From NCBI GenBank assembly GCA_003247835.1, contig QJYB01000064.1, forward strand, positions 1 to 41,797: a stretch of 41,797 bases of DNA, written 5' to 3'. The stretch's first letter is position 1; every line of letters starts with the position of its first letter. The DNA is from Gammaproteobacteria bacterium. GTDB lineage: Bacteria > Pseudomonadota > Gammaproteobacteria > Pseudomonadales > Azotimanducaceae. Below are positions 17,020-25,223 of this stretch, one piece after another. The notes beneath the pieces were generated by a model. It was not told the DNA's origin and did no database searches. It saw only the letters and a program-made list of their open reading frames with translations. The translations under genes and the position numbers were made by a program.

Positions 17020-17111
17020 CACGCTTTCCTTGGCAATCGCTCACGCATGGGCCCGTCATCATAGTGGAATGACCTGAGGTAAACTGCGCCGTTTTTGAGT
17101 CCGCTGCAGTC

Positions 17112-18311
17112 GTGACCACTTTTTCCGTCCCCTATGCCCGCAGGACGCTGCTCGTCTCCCTGGTCAGCGTCGGCATGGGCTTCACCGTGCTGTTTCCGGT
17201 CCTGGCTCCCCTGGGCCGGGAGATCGGCCTGTCCGAAATCCAGATCACCAGCATCATTTCCGCATCCGGGCTGATCGTTTTCCTGGCCAGCCCGATATGG
17301 GGACGCATGAGTGATCAGTGGGGTCGCAAGAAAGTGATGCTGATCGGCCTGTTCGGTGTGGCGTTCGGCACCACGCTGTTCACCAGCATGCTGCTCGTCG
17401 GCCTGACAGGGCTGCTCACGGGAACCGCCCTGTTCCTGGCGCTCGTCCTCTCCCGGATGCTGCACGCGACGGTGATGGCCGCCTCCATGCCTGCCGCCAA
17501 TGCCTACATGGCGGACATCACGGACGCGAGCAACCGCACCAAGGGTATGGGCGCGGCCGGAGCGGCCAACAACCTGGGATCCATTCTCGGTCCGGCCGTC
17601 AGCGGGCTGGCTGTCGTCTCCCTGCTCACCCCGCTCTGGGTGATGGCAGCCGTCGCGCTGCTCAACGCCTTCTTCGTCTGGCGCTTTCTGCCGGAGCCGC
17701 CGCGTCATAGCGCGGCACGGCGCCCTTCGCGACTGAAATACAGCGATCCCCGCATCCTGCCCTTCGTCATTGTAGGGGTGCTCATGTTCACGGGCATGGG
17801 TATCGTCCAGCAGACCATGGGCTTCCGTTTCCAGGACGCGCTTAGACTGTCGGCGGCTGCGACCGCTCAGAAGGTAGGGCTGGCCATGATGCTCTCCGCT
17901 GCCTGCTCGCTGCTGGCACAGGGCGTGATCGTGCAGCGCATGAGCTTCCGTCCGTTCACGCTGCTCAGGCTGGCGATGCCGCTGCTCATTCTGGCCTTCG
18001 CGATCCTGAGCCTCGCCGATTCCCAGTTCTGGCTGACCGCCGCCATGGGTATTCTCGGCCTGGGGATGGGACTGGCCGGCCCCGGCTTCATGGCGGGCGC
18101 ATCCCTTGCGGTGCCCGCAGAGGAGCAGGGTTCGGTAGCCGGAGTGGCCGGTTCCTGCGGTCCGCTCGGATTCACCATCGGACCGCTGGCCGGGGGTGCG
18201 CTGTATCAGCTCGCCCCGCCGCTGCCCTATGCCACTGCCGCGGCAACGTATGTGGTGCTCTTCGTCGCCATGTTCTGGCTCGCAGGCCGGGTGACGGAAC
18301 ACCAGGGCTGA
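17112..18311 (+). CDS. MFS transporter, drug/proton antiporter-like
   Basis: This is a 399-residue protein starting at GTG 17112 and beginning with TTFSVPYARRTLLVSLVSVGMGFTVLFPVLAPLG. About 12 hydrophobic helices can be seen, with the MFS motif A WGRMSDQWGRKKVMLIG between helices 2 and 3. A PAANAYMADITD segment at helix 5 is typical of TetA-like efflux proteins, and GPAVSGL follows. It probably exports small molecules using the proton gradient; the substrate is unknown. It is divergent from slyX by 92 bases and followed by an LLM oxidoreductase gene after 76 bases. Confidence 0.86.
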   Translation: MTTFSVPYARRTLLVSLVSVGMGFTVLFPVLAPLGREIGLSEIQITSIISASGLIVFLASPIWGRMSDQWGRKKVMLIGLFGVAFGTTLFTSMLLVGLTGLLTGTALFLALVLSRMLHATVMAASMPAANAYMADITDASNRTKGMGAAGAANNLGSILGPAVSGLAVVSLLTPLWVMAAVALLNAFFVWRFLPEPPRHSAARRPSRLKYSDPRILPFVIVGVLMFTGMGIVQQTMGFRFQDALRLSAAATAQKVGLAMMLSAACSLLAQGVIVQRMSFRPFTLLRLAMPLLILAFAILSLADSQFWLTAAMGILGLGMGLAGPGFMAGASLAVPAEEQGSVAGVAGSCGPLGFTIGPLAGGALYQLAPPLPYATAAATYVVLFVAMFWLAGRVTEHQG

Positions 18312-18387
18312 ACGGTTTGCCCGCCCTCCCCGTGCGGGTGAGAATGCCGCCTCCATTCCTTCGGGACACACAGAGCACGGAGCAAAC

Positions 18388-19245
18388 ATGAAGATCGGAC
18401 TCATTCCCGTGAACATCGGCATCGAGAACGCAGAGCAGATGGTAGGACTGGCGCAGCTCGCGGAGCAGTGTGGTTACGAATCCGTCTGGACCTTCGAGCA
18501 CGTCATCGTGCCGGTGGATTATCAGTCGAAGTATCCCTACAACCCGAGCGGCAAGATGGGCGTGGTACCGGAGACGGTCATGGTCGACCCGCTGGTTGCC
18601 CTTGCCGCCGTAGCGGGCGCCACGAAGACCCTGCGCCTCGGCACCGGTGTGAACATCCTCTCCCAGGTGAATCCCCTCTATATGGCCAAACAGGCCGCGA
18701 GCCTGGATTTCGTCTCCAACGGCAGATTCATGCTGGGCGTGGGTATCGGCTGGTTGAAGGAGGAGTTCGAAGCCCTCGGTGTGCCCTTCGAACGACGGGG
18801 AGCGCGTTTCGACGATTACGTCGAGGCGATGAAGAAAGTCTGGTCCGGCGAGGTGGTGGAGCATCAGAGCGATTTCGTCTCCTGGTCCGGCTTCAAAAGT
18901 TATCCGTTGCCTGTTCAGAAGCCCCATCTACCCATCATCACCGGCGGAGCTGCCGGCAAGATCTTCGAACGGACTGCAAAACATGCGAATGGCTGGTTCG
19001 CGCCCATCGGCGATCCCAAGGATCTGAAGCCGGCCCTCGAGAAGCTGGCCGCTGCCTGCAACGCCATCGGCCGGGATCCGAGCGAGATCGAGATCACCTG
19101 CATGTGGCCGGGCCAGGGCGGCCGGAAATCTCTCGACGCACTGGCAGCCGCGGGCGTGTCCAGGGTCGTGGTGCCGGTGATGGCTCTGGGACCGAACCCG
19201 GTGGAAGGCATCCAGAAACTCGCCGCGGACGTGATCGGTAGCTGA
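18388..19245 (+). CDS. LLM-class (luciferase-like, possibly F420-dependent) oxidoreductase
   Basis: This is a 285-residue TIM-barrel protein of the luciferase-like monooxygenase class. It has the N-terminal strand MKIGLIPVNIG, the CGYESVWTFEHV segment near 28-39 and LRLGTGVNILSQVNPLYMAKQAASLDFVSNGRFMLGVGIGWLKEEFEALG in the middle. This is the pattern of the 'Rv2161c/TIGR03619-like' group annotated as F420-dependent. In proteobacteria the cofactor may be FMN or a fortuitous annotation; F420 synthesis genes are not seen here. Expected chemistry is oxidation of an alcohol or ketone, or monooxygenation. Its stop is directly followed by the start of a secreted hydrolase gene (TGAATG). Confidence 0.86.
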   Translation: MKIGLIPVNIGIENAEQMVGLAQLAEQCGYESVWTFEHVIVPVDYQSKYPYNPSGKMGVVPETVMVDPLVALAAVAGATKTLRLGTGVNILSQVNPLYMAKQAASLDFVSNGRFMLGVGIGWLKEEFEALGVPFERRGARFDDYVEAMKKVWSGEVVEHQSDFVSWSGFKSYPLPVQKPHLPIITGGAAGKIFERTAKHANGWFAPIGDPKDLKPALEKLAAACNAIGRDPSEIEITCMWPGQGGRKSLDALAAAGVSRVVVPVMALGPNPVEGIQKLAADVIGS

Positions 19246-20046
19246 ATGGGGCGAACCCTCGCCCTGGCCATGTTGCTCCTCGCATCCGGTTCGCTGCTCG
19301 CCACCGAGCCGGATGGGACACCTGAGCCGCCGGCGCCGCCCTATGTGGCGGTAGAGCCGCGGGGCGTGCCCGGCTATCTGCTGCACCTGCCCGAGGACTA
19401 CGAGCAGACGCAGAGTGCTTTTCCGCTGCTGTTTTTTCTTCACGGCATCATCCAGAAAGGCGACGGCTCAGCCGCATCCCTCGAGAAGGTGGCCAACCAT
19501 GGCCCGTTCCGCACGATGCGGGACGGACACTGGGATCCGTCCCTGCCACTGATCGTGGTGGGGCCGCAGAGCGGGGGGATCGAGCCGTGGTGGAGCGGAC
19601 ACCAGGTGCGTGTCGTGCTCGACCACGTGCGCTCGGCATACCGCGTCGACCGGCGCCGGGTTTACCTCAGCGGTATCTCCATGGGTGGGCGCAGCGTCTG
19701 GTGGCTGGCCAGGAACTTTTCCGGTGAGTTCGCCGCGGTCGTTCCGGTGAGCGGCTGGGCCGGCGACCTGAACGATACCTGTGACGTCTTCCGGGGCATG
19801 GGGATCTGGGCATTTCACGGCGACCGGGATCCTCTGATCCGGCTGGCGAGCGGCCGGCTGCCCATCGACGTGCTGAGCGCCTGCGTGCCGCCGCTGGAGC
19901 CCGCACCGCGGCTCACGGTGCTCAACGACGCGGGTCACGGGCAGTGGACGCGCGTCTACGACAACCTGCATGGGGATACAAACAAGGGTGCAGACGGAGA
20001 GACCCACGACGACATATACCGCTGGATGCTGAGCTTCTCGCGCTGA
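19246..20046 (+). CDS. secreted alpha/beta hydrolase (esterase/PHB-depolymerase-like)
   Basis: This is a 266-residue protein with a signal peptide (MGRTLALAMLLLASGSLLA). The mature part contains the oxyanion-region strand PLLFFLHGIIQKGDG near residue 60, the nucleophile elbow GISMGG with Ser145, GIWAFHGDRDPLI with the likely acid residue, and AGHGQW with the catalytic histidine. This arrangement fits esterases of the dienelactone-hydrolase/phospholipase or polyhydroxyalkanoate-depolymerase type, acting outside the cytoplasm. The start immediately follows the stop of the LLM oxidoreductase, so cotranslation is likely. Substrate unknown. Confidence 0.83.
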   Translation: MGRTLALAMLLLASGSLLATEPDGTPEPPAPPYVAVEPRGVPGYLLHLPEDYEQTQSAFPLLFFLHGIIQKGDGSAASLEKVANHGPFRTMRDGHWDPSLPLIVVGPQSGGIEPWWSGHQVRVVLDHVRSAYRVDRRRVYLSGISMGGRSVWWLARNFSGEFAAVVPVSGWAGDLNDTCDVFRGMGIWAFHGDRDPLIRLASGRLPIDVLSACVPPLEPAPRLTVLNDAGHGQWTRVYDNLHGDTNKGADGETHDDIYRWMLSFSR

Positions 20047-20111
20047 GGTCGAATCTGGCCCCGCCGACGCGCACAGCGTAAGCTGCGGGGAGACCAAAAC
20101 AGGGGACGGGG

Positions 20112-20729
20112 ATGAAGCTTTATTACGCACCAGGCAGTTGCGCCCGGGCGTCTCACATCGCACTGCGCGAAGCCGGCGCCGAATTCGACCTCGCGCTCGT
20201 GGACTTTACCCGCGCCGAGCAGCGCTCCGAGGCGTACCGGGCCATCAACCCGAAAGGGCGCGTCCCGGCACTGGAGACAGATCGCGGCCTGCTCACCGAA
20301 ACGCCGGCGATCCTGGCATGGATCGCCCAGAGCTATCCCGACGCGGGCCTCGCACCGCTCAACGACCCCTTCCAGTTCGCCCGCCTGCAGTCGTTCAACG
20401 CCTATCTCTGCTCGACGGTGCATGTGGCCCACGCTCACAGCCGTCGAGGCGAGCGATGGGCGGATGACCAGGCGGCAATCGACGAGATGAAGCGCAAAGC
20501 GCCGGAGGTGATGGACTCCTGTTTCCGGCTCATGGAGACTGACATGGTAACGGGACCCTGGGTCATGGGTGAGGCGTACAGCGTGGCCGATCCTTACCTC
20601 TTCACCATCACCCAGTGGCTTCCGGCGCACGGGCTCACCTCGACCAGTTACCCCACGATTCATGCACTTGTGCAGCGTATGCTCGAGCGACCGGCCGTTC
20701 AGGACGCCATCAGCGCAGAAGCCGGCTAA
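20112..20729 (+). CDS. glutathione S-transferase
   Basis: This is a 205-residue two-domain GST. The thioredoxin-like domain begins MKLYYAPGSCARASHIALREAG; Ser9/Cys10 in the GSCARAS loop is in the active-site position of bacterial beta-class-like enzymes. NPKGRVPALETDRGLLTETPAILAWIAQ is the glutathione-binding region with the cis-proline VPAL and the ET motif. The helical C-terminal domain ends with GEAYSVADPYLFTI, containing the N-capping box. It conjugates or reduces electrophilic substrates with glutathione. The stop lies inside an inverted repeat (20719-20747), and an amidase gene follows after 55 bases. Confidence 0.9.
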   Translation: MKLYYAPGSCARASHIALREAGAEFDLALVDFTRAEQRSEAYRAINPKGRVPALETDRGLLTETPAILAWIAQSYPDAGLAPLNDPFQFARLQSFNAYLCSTVHVAHAHSRRGERWADDQAAIDEMKRKAPEVMDSCFRLMETDMVTGPWVMGEAYSVADPYLFTITQWLPAHGLTSTSYPTIHALVQRMLERPAVQDAISAEAG

Positions 20730-20747
20730 AGCCGAAGTCGCCGGCTT
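20719..20747. terminator. inverted repeat over the GST stop codon
   Basis: AAGCCGGC (20719-20726) pairs with GCCGGCTT (20740-20747), an 8-bp perfect stem with a 13-base loop that holds the TAA stop. No T-run follows. It may limit readthrough into the amidase gene or protect the GST mRNA end. Confidence 0.4.
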
Positions 20748-20784
20748 AAGCCTAAGAAACCGGCTGAGAAACCAGGAGATTCCC

Positions 20785-22236
20785 ATGACGGATGTCGCTT
20801 TCCTCACCGCACTCGAGCTGGCCGCGAAAATCAGGGCCGGTGAGATCAGTTCGACGGAGCTGACACGGCACTACATCAATCGCATAGAACGCTACGACGG
20901 GAAGATCAACGCGGTGGTCGTCCGTATCTTCGACGAGGCACTCGAGCAGGCGGCCGCGGCGGACCGGGCTCTCGCGGACGGCCGCGATCTCGGCCCCCTG
21001 CACGGCGTACCCATGACCATCAAGGAGTCGTATGTCATCGCCGGCACGCCGTCGACGTGGGGTATCGAGGCGTTCAGAAACAACGTGGCAGCGAAGGACG
21101 GGCTTTCCGTACGCCGGTTCAAGGACGCCGGTGCTCACTTCCTGGGCAAGACGAACGTACCCACGAACCTGGCGGACTTTCAGAGTTACAACCCGATCTA
21201 CGGCACCACGGGTAATCCCTGGGATACGGACAGGACACCGGGTGGTTCTTCCGGCGGTAGTGCCGCGGCGCTGGCCGCCGGGTTCTGCGGTCTCGAGGCA
21301 GGCTCGGACATCGGCGGCTCCATCCGCAACCCTGCCCACTTCTGCGGCGTCTATGGTCACAAGCCGACCTACGGGGTCATTCCGATGTCGGGTCACGAGC
21401 TGGTTCCCAATGTTCCGGATGCGGATCTGGCGGTATGCGGTCCGTTGGCTCGCGGTGCGGACGATCTGCGCGTCGCGCTCGGTATCATGTCCGGACCCAC
21501 GGCACGGGATGCCGTCGGCTGGAAGCTCGATCTGCCGGCAGCCGGCTTCGAGAGGCTATCGGAGCTGCGCGTTGCCGTGTGGCCGACAGACGAGGCAGCG
21601 CCCGTGGCTACCGAGGTGGCAGATCGCGTCGTGATGATCGGCGAAGTCCTGGCCAGGCTCGGTGCCACTGTTTCCGACACCGCGCGACCTGCCTTCGATG
21701 TCGCTAATGCCCACCGCACTTACCAGACGCTGCTCACGTCCGTCATGTCCGCAGCGCTGCCGGAACCCCAGGTGGCAGAAGCCAGGGCTGCAGCTGAAGC
21801 GCTGGACCCGGCAGACGATTCCATCGCCGCGGTACAGACGCGGGCGGTCGTGCTGCCCCACCGGGACTGGATCCGCACCAATCTGGCCCGGGAAAAGCTG
21901 CGGCTCGCCTGGCAGGCGTTCTTCGAGGACTGGGACATTCTGTTGTGCCCGCAGATGGCGACCCCTGCCTTCCCCCACGATCACCGACCTTTCGAGGAAC
22001 GGACCATCACCGTGGACAACGAGGAGCAGGCCTACTGGAAGCAGCTGTTCTGGGCGGGCATGATCGTCAACGCCTACCTCCCCAGCACGGTGTTTCCCAC
22101 CGGACCTTCCCGTGAGGGTCTCCCCATCGGCGTACAGGCGGTCAGCGCACAATACCGGGACTACCGGACCATCGAGTTCGCGAGGCTCATCGCAGAGGAA
22201 ATCGGCGGCTTCGTGCCACCCCCGGGCTACGGCTGA
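20785..22236 (+). CDS. amidase (amidase-signature family)
   Basis: This is a 483-residue protein from ATG at 20785, chosen because AGGAG lies 6 bases before it; the frame is open upstream only through the GST gene. The amidase-signature catalytic triad is complete: Lys80 in VPMTIKES, the cis-serine Ser155 in GGSSGGS and the nucleophile Ser179 in SDIGGSIRNPA, with the same spacings as in fatty-acid amide hydrolase. It hydrolyses a carboxamide to acid and ammonia; amide type is unknown. It lacks a signal peptide. Its 3' end overlaps the convergent MerR gene by 10 bases. Confidence 0.92.
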   Translation: MTDVAFLTALELAAKIRAGEISSTELTRHYINRIERYDGKINAVVVRIFDEALEQAAAADRALADGRDLGPLHGVPMTIKESYVIAGTPSTWGIEAFRNNVAAKDGLSVRRFKDAGAHFLGKTNVPTNLADFQSYNPIYGTTGNPWDTDRTPGGSSGGSAAALAAGFCGLEAGSDIGGSIRNPAHFCGVYGHKPTYGVIPMSGHELVPNVPDADLAVCGPLARGADDLRVALGIMSGPTARDAVGWKLDLPAAGFERLSELRVAVWPTDEAAPVATEVADRVVMIGEVLARLGATVSDTARPAFDVANAHRTYQTLLTSVMSAALPEPQVAEARAAAEALDPADDSIAAVQTRAVVLPHRDWIRTNLAREKLRLAWQAFFEDWDILLCPQMATPAFPHDHRPFEERTITVDNEEQAYWKQLFWAGMIVNAYLPSTVFPTGPSREGLPIGVQAVSAQYRDYRTIEFARLIAEEIGGFVPPPGYG

Positions 22237-22964
22237 GCTGCTTCTTCCCCGGTGTCGCCGGCAGCCTCGGAAAGCCGGCGCAGTAGCGCCTGGGTGCGCA
22301 GGCGTACCAGGATTTCGTTGGACAGCTCGATACCACGGCTGGCGAGAGCCGCACTCTCCTCGTTCAGATCCTGATCGAAATTCTCGAGGAAGAGCGACAC
22401 CTCCATGTCCGCCAGCTCGCGCACCATGGCAGCCAGTCGACCGAGGTAGGTGGCGTCATAGCCGGACTTGTCCCCGTATCCGAGGGCGAGCAGCCGGCCC
22501 CACTGCATGACGATACCGGCATCCCGGAAATCCAGCAGCCGCGCCCCACCTTCCGAGCGGATGCGGATCACACCCTGCTCCGCGAGGCGGTTCAGATCTT
22601 CCACAGACATTCCCGCGCGGGCAGCGACGGCTGCGACGGGCTGATCGGGCTCCGGAATGTCGCCGTTCAGCAGCGCGAGGACCATCAGCTCGAAGGCGGC
22701 AAGGCCGTTCGCCGACGGTGCCAGGGGACCTTCCGCCCGGTCCAGGATCTTCTTGATCTCGCCGAGCGGCAGGAACTTCTCCTCCTGCAGCCGCTTGATC
22801 AGCCGGATGCGCACCACGTGCTCCTGGGAGTAGTGCGCCACATTGCGTTTGGGCCGGCTGGGTTCGGGCAGCAGACCTTCACGCAGATAGAAGTGAATGG
22901 CCTCCCGGGAGACGTCGGTCAGCGCTTCCAGATCCTTCATCTTGAGCGGTGTGGATGCCTCCAT
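22227..22964 (-). CDS. MerR-family transcriptional regulator
   Basis: This is a 245-residue protein. Residues 6-75 form the MerR winged helix-turn-helix (LKMKDLEALTDVSREAIHFYLREGLLP, then RIRLIKRLQEEKFLPLGEIKKIL). The long C-terminal part (about 160 residues) has a second helix-turn-helix-like segment near residues 105-135 (AAVAARAGMSVEDLNRLAEQGVIR) and no clustered cysteines, so it probably senses an organic ligand rather than a metal. It is 41 bases downstream of a CYP153-like P450 gene on the same strand. The P450 promoter carries a 19-bp dyad in its spacer, the place where MerR proteins bind. Control of the P450 operon, including itself, is a natural inference. Confidence 0.87.
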   Translation of the reverse strand: MEASTPLKMKDLEALTDVSREAIHFYLREGLLPEPSRPKRNVAHYSQEHVVRIRLIKRLQEEKFLPLGEIKKILDRAEGPLAPSANGLAAFELMVLALLNGDIPEPDQPVAAVAARAGMSVEDLNRLAEQGVIRIRSEGGARLLDFRDAGIVMQWGRLLALGYGDKSGYDATYLGRLAAMVRELADMEVSLFLENFDQDLNEESAALASRGIELSNEILVRLRTQALLRRLSEAAGDTGEEAAQP

Positions 22965-23005
22965 ACTGCCATGATCTCCGTTGCTGCTCTGGACGCCTGA
23001 AGGAT

Positions 23006-24289
23006 TCAGCCGATCGGATGCACTCGGACGGGCAGCTCCGAGTATCCCTTGACGAAGTTCGAGCGGACCCGGACGGGCTCACCCACCAGCTCCACCGTGT
23101 GGAAGCGCTTGAGGATCTCTTCCCAGACGATCTTGAGCTGCATCTCGGCCAGCCGGTTGCCCATGCAGCGGTGCACGCCGAAGCCGAACGACAGATGGTG
23201 GCGCGCGTTGGGTCGATCGATGATGAAGTCGTCGGGGCGGTCGATGACATCCGCATCACGGTTGCCGGAGACGTACCACATGATCACCTTGTCGCCTTTC
23301 CGGATCTGCTTGCCCCGGAGCTCCGTGTCCTCTTTCGCCGTGCGGCGCATGTGCGCGAGCGGCGTCTGCCAGCGGATGATCTCGGAGACCATGTTCGGAA
23401 TCAGCGCCGGATTCGCACGGAGCTTCCGGTACTCATCGGGATTCCGGTTGAGGGCCACGATCCCGCCCGAGATCGAGTTACGGGTGGTGTCGTTACCACC
23501 GATGATCAGCAGCAGCAGGTTGCCCAGGAAAACGAAGGGCTGGTTGACCATGTCCTTCGTGGCATCGCCGTGAATGAGCATGGAGATCAGGTCGAACTTC
23601 GGTGGCTGGTGCTCCCGCTCCTTCCAGAGGCGGGTGAAGTACGCCAGGCACTCCCCCAGCTCCACGCGTCGCTGCTCTTCCGTGATGCCGTCACTGCCGG
23701 TGAGCTCCGGGGTGGCCAGCGCCACGTCCGACCAGTGGGTCAGCAGGCGGCGGTCCTCGAAGGGAAAGTCGAACAGCGTGGCCAGCATCTGGGTGGTGAG
23801 CTCGATGGATACCCGGTCCACCCAGTTGAAGGTCTCGCCCACCGGCAGTCCGTCCAGAATGGCCTGCACGCGGCCGCGGATGATGGGCTCGAGCTCCGCC
23901 AGGTTACGGGGTGCCACCACACCCTGCACCGCCTTGCGCTGCACGTCGTGCACCGGCGGGTCACGGGTGATGAAGCTCTCCAGCTCGAAGTCTTCCGGGT
24001 TGTCACCGATGAGGATGGAGGGCTCGGAGGAGAAGATCTCGTGGTGCTTGTCCACGTGGACGATGTCCTCGAACCGGGTCACCGACCAGAACGGGCCGAA
24101 CGGGCTTTCAGCCTGGTAGTGCACCGGATCGTCCTGGCGCAGCCGGGCGAAGTAGCCATGCCAGGTATCGTTGACGAAGAGATCCGGATTCGAAACGTCG
24201 ATCGCTTCGAGGGGCATGGTCTCGGGGTCCGGTTGAACCGGGGGCAGGTCGGTGCTCGGGTCTTTTTTTAGGTCAAGGGCCTCGCTCAT
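23006..24289 (-). CDS. cytochrome P450, CYP153 (alkane terminal hydroxylase)-like
   Basis: This is a 427-residue soluble P450 from ATG at 24289, where GGAGG lies 8 bases upstream. Conserved parts are the I-helix GGNDTTRNS near residue 270, the K-helix ExxR in [21 protein letters not shown], and the heme loop [19 protein letters not shown] with Cys375 as heme ligand. [21 protein letters not shown] and the heme loop match the CYP153 family, which hydroxylates the end of medium-chain alkanes or fatty acids and needs ferredoxin and ferredoxin reductase. Neither redox partner is encoded in the neighbourhood. Related steroid or terpene P450s are less likely. Confidence 0.9.
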   Translation of the reverse strand: MSEALDLKKDPSTDLPPVQPDPETMPLEAIDVSNPDLFVNDTWHGYFARLRQDDPVHYQAESPFGPFWSVTRFEDIVHVDKHHEIFSSEPSILIGDNPEDFELESFITRDPPVHDVQRKAVQGVVAPRNLAELEPIIRGRVQAILDGLPVGETFNWVDRVSIELTTQMLATLFDFPFEDRRLLTHWSDVALATPELTGSDGITEEQRRVELGECLAYFTRLWKEREHQPPKFDLISMLIHGDATKDMVNQPFVFLGNLLLLIIGGNDTTRNSISGGIVALNRNPDEYRKLRANPALIPNMVSEIIRWQTPLAHMRRTAKEDTELRGKQIRKGDKVIMWYVSGNRDADVIDRPDDFIIDRPNARHHLSFGFGVHRCMGNRLAEMQLKIVWEEILKRFHTVELVGEPVRVRSNFVKGYSELPVRVHPIG

Positions 24290-24297
24290 GCTGCTCG

Positions 24298-24302
24298 CCT
24301 CC
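24298..24302 (-). promoter_or_regulatory. ribosome-binding site deciding the P450 start
   Basis: GGAGG 8 bases before ATG 24289 favours this start over the in-frame GTG at 24304, which would contain the site within the coding region. Confidence 0.6.
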
Positions 24303-24339
24303 ACTCCGGTGAAATCAGGCGGGCATCCTAGCTCAGCAA

Positions 24340-24367
24340 ATAGTATGTAGCAATACTACATAGTTAA
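24340..24367 (-). promoter_or_regulatory. P450 promoter with 19-bp dyad in spacer (candidate MerR site)
   Basis: On the minus strand TTAACT (24367-24362) and TACTAT (24345-24340) lie 16 bases apart as -35 and -10 candidates, each matching consensus at four of six positions. Between them the dyad TATGTAG-CAATA-CTACATA (24344-24362) has perfect 7-base arms. It is in an AT-rich island about 50 bases before the P450 start. Dyads in this position are the usual targets of MerR activators. Confidence 0.55.
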
Positions 24368-24392
24368 TATTCTTAATTGGAGGCTGGACGGC

Positions 24393-25184
24393 TCACGTTC
24401 CCGTGTAGTCGGGCTTACGCTTCTCGCGGAACGCGGCCAGGGACTCCTGGGCGTCGTTCTTCGCCTTGCGGGCGTAGGATAGACCGGTCATCTCGTAGCG
24501 CAGGGCCGTCTCCAGATCCACTTCCAGGTTGTGCTGCAGCACCCGTTTGGACGAGCGCAATGCCAGCGGCGGCCACTGGCTCATCTCAGCCGCGACGCGC
24601 AGGGCGGTATCCAGAAGCTCCTCGTGCGCCACCAGACGGTCGAGCAGGCCGATGCGGTAGGCCTCGTCCGCCCCCACGGCCCGGCTGGTGTAGATGAGAT
24701 CTGCCGCCCGGGACTGGCCGACGATTCTCGGCAGGAAGAAACTCATCCCCGAATCCGGCGACAGGTTCCGCTCAATGAACACCGACTTGAAGCGGGTTTT
24801 TTCCGAACCCACCCTCAGATCGCAAGACAATGCGAGACTCATCCCTGCACCGGCGGCGACGCCATTCACTGCCGCAATCACCGGTTTGTCCAGGCGGTAG
24901 ACGCTCATGGCCTGACGCCCCACCCAGCCCATCTCGTCCAGAAGATCGTTCTGGGCCGGCTGGCCGGAATCGGGCCGGGGTCCGGTGAGATCCGCGCCGG
25001 AGCAGAATCCGCGCCCGGCACCGGTGATGATCACGACGCGGATCTCGTCTTTCTGCCGCACCTCGTCCAGGGTGTTCGTCAATGCGTCACGCAGATCCGA
25101 AGACAACGCATTCAGCTTCTCCGGCCGGTTGAGCGTCAGGATGGCCGTGTGGCCGTCCGTATCCAGTTCGAGAACCGTAGTCAT
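24393..25184 (-). CDS. enoyl-CoA hydratase/isomerase family protein (PaaG-like)
   Basis: This is a 263-residue crotonase-fold protein. The oxyanion-hole segments RGFCSGADL near residue 60 and NGVAAGAGMSLALSCDL near 107-123 are present. The first catalytic glutamate of classical hydratases is replaced (GAGMSLAL instead of GGGCELAL). An aspartate stands in LSPDSGMSFFLPRIVG, as in PaaG-type isomerases. It therefore more likely isomerises or rearranges an acyl-CoA than hydrates an enoyl-CoA. A strong GGGAGG site precedes the ATG. It lies between the Old Yellow Enzyme and P450 genes, all on the minus strand. Confidence 0.87.
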   Translation of the reverse strand: MTTVLELDTDGHTAILTLNRPEKLNALSSDLRDALTNTLDEVRQKDEIRVVIITGAGRGFCSGADLTGPRPDSGQPAQNDLLDEMGWVGRQAMSVYRLDKPVIAAVNGVAAGAGMSLALSCDLRVGSEKTRFKSVFIERNLSPDSGMSFFLPRIVGQSRAADLIYTSRAVGADEAYRIGLLDRLVAHEELLDTALRVAAEMSQWPPLALRSSKRVLQHNLEVDLETALRYEMTGLSYARKAKNDAQESLAAFREKRKPDYTGT

Positions 25185-25223
25185 CTCTCCCTCCCTTGCT
25201 TGGTTACCCGGGACGACGCCTGA

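Noticed and set aside
17019..18422. Long minus-strand open frame (about 467 codons) opposite the MFS and LLM genes
   Set aside because: It mirrors the third-codon GC bias of the plus-strand MFS gene, its product is low-complexity (H/Q/G/R-rich), and the plus-strand frame has clear MFS motifs.
23049..24271. Plus-strand open frames opposite the P450 gene
   Set aside because: No domain, no ribosome-binding site; the P450 frame carries the heme, I-helix and ExxR motifs.
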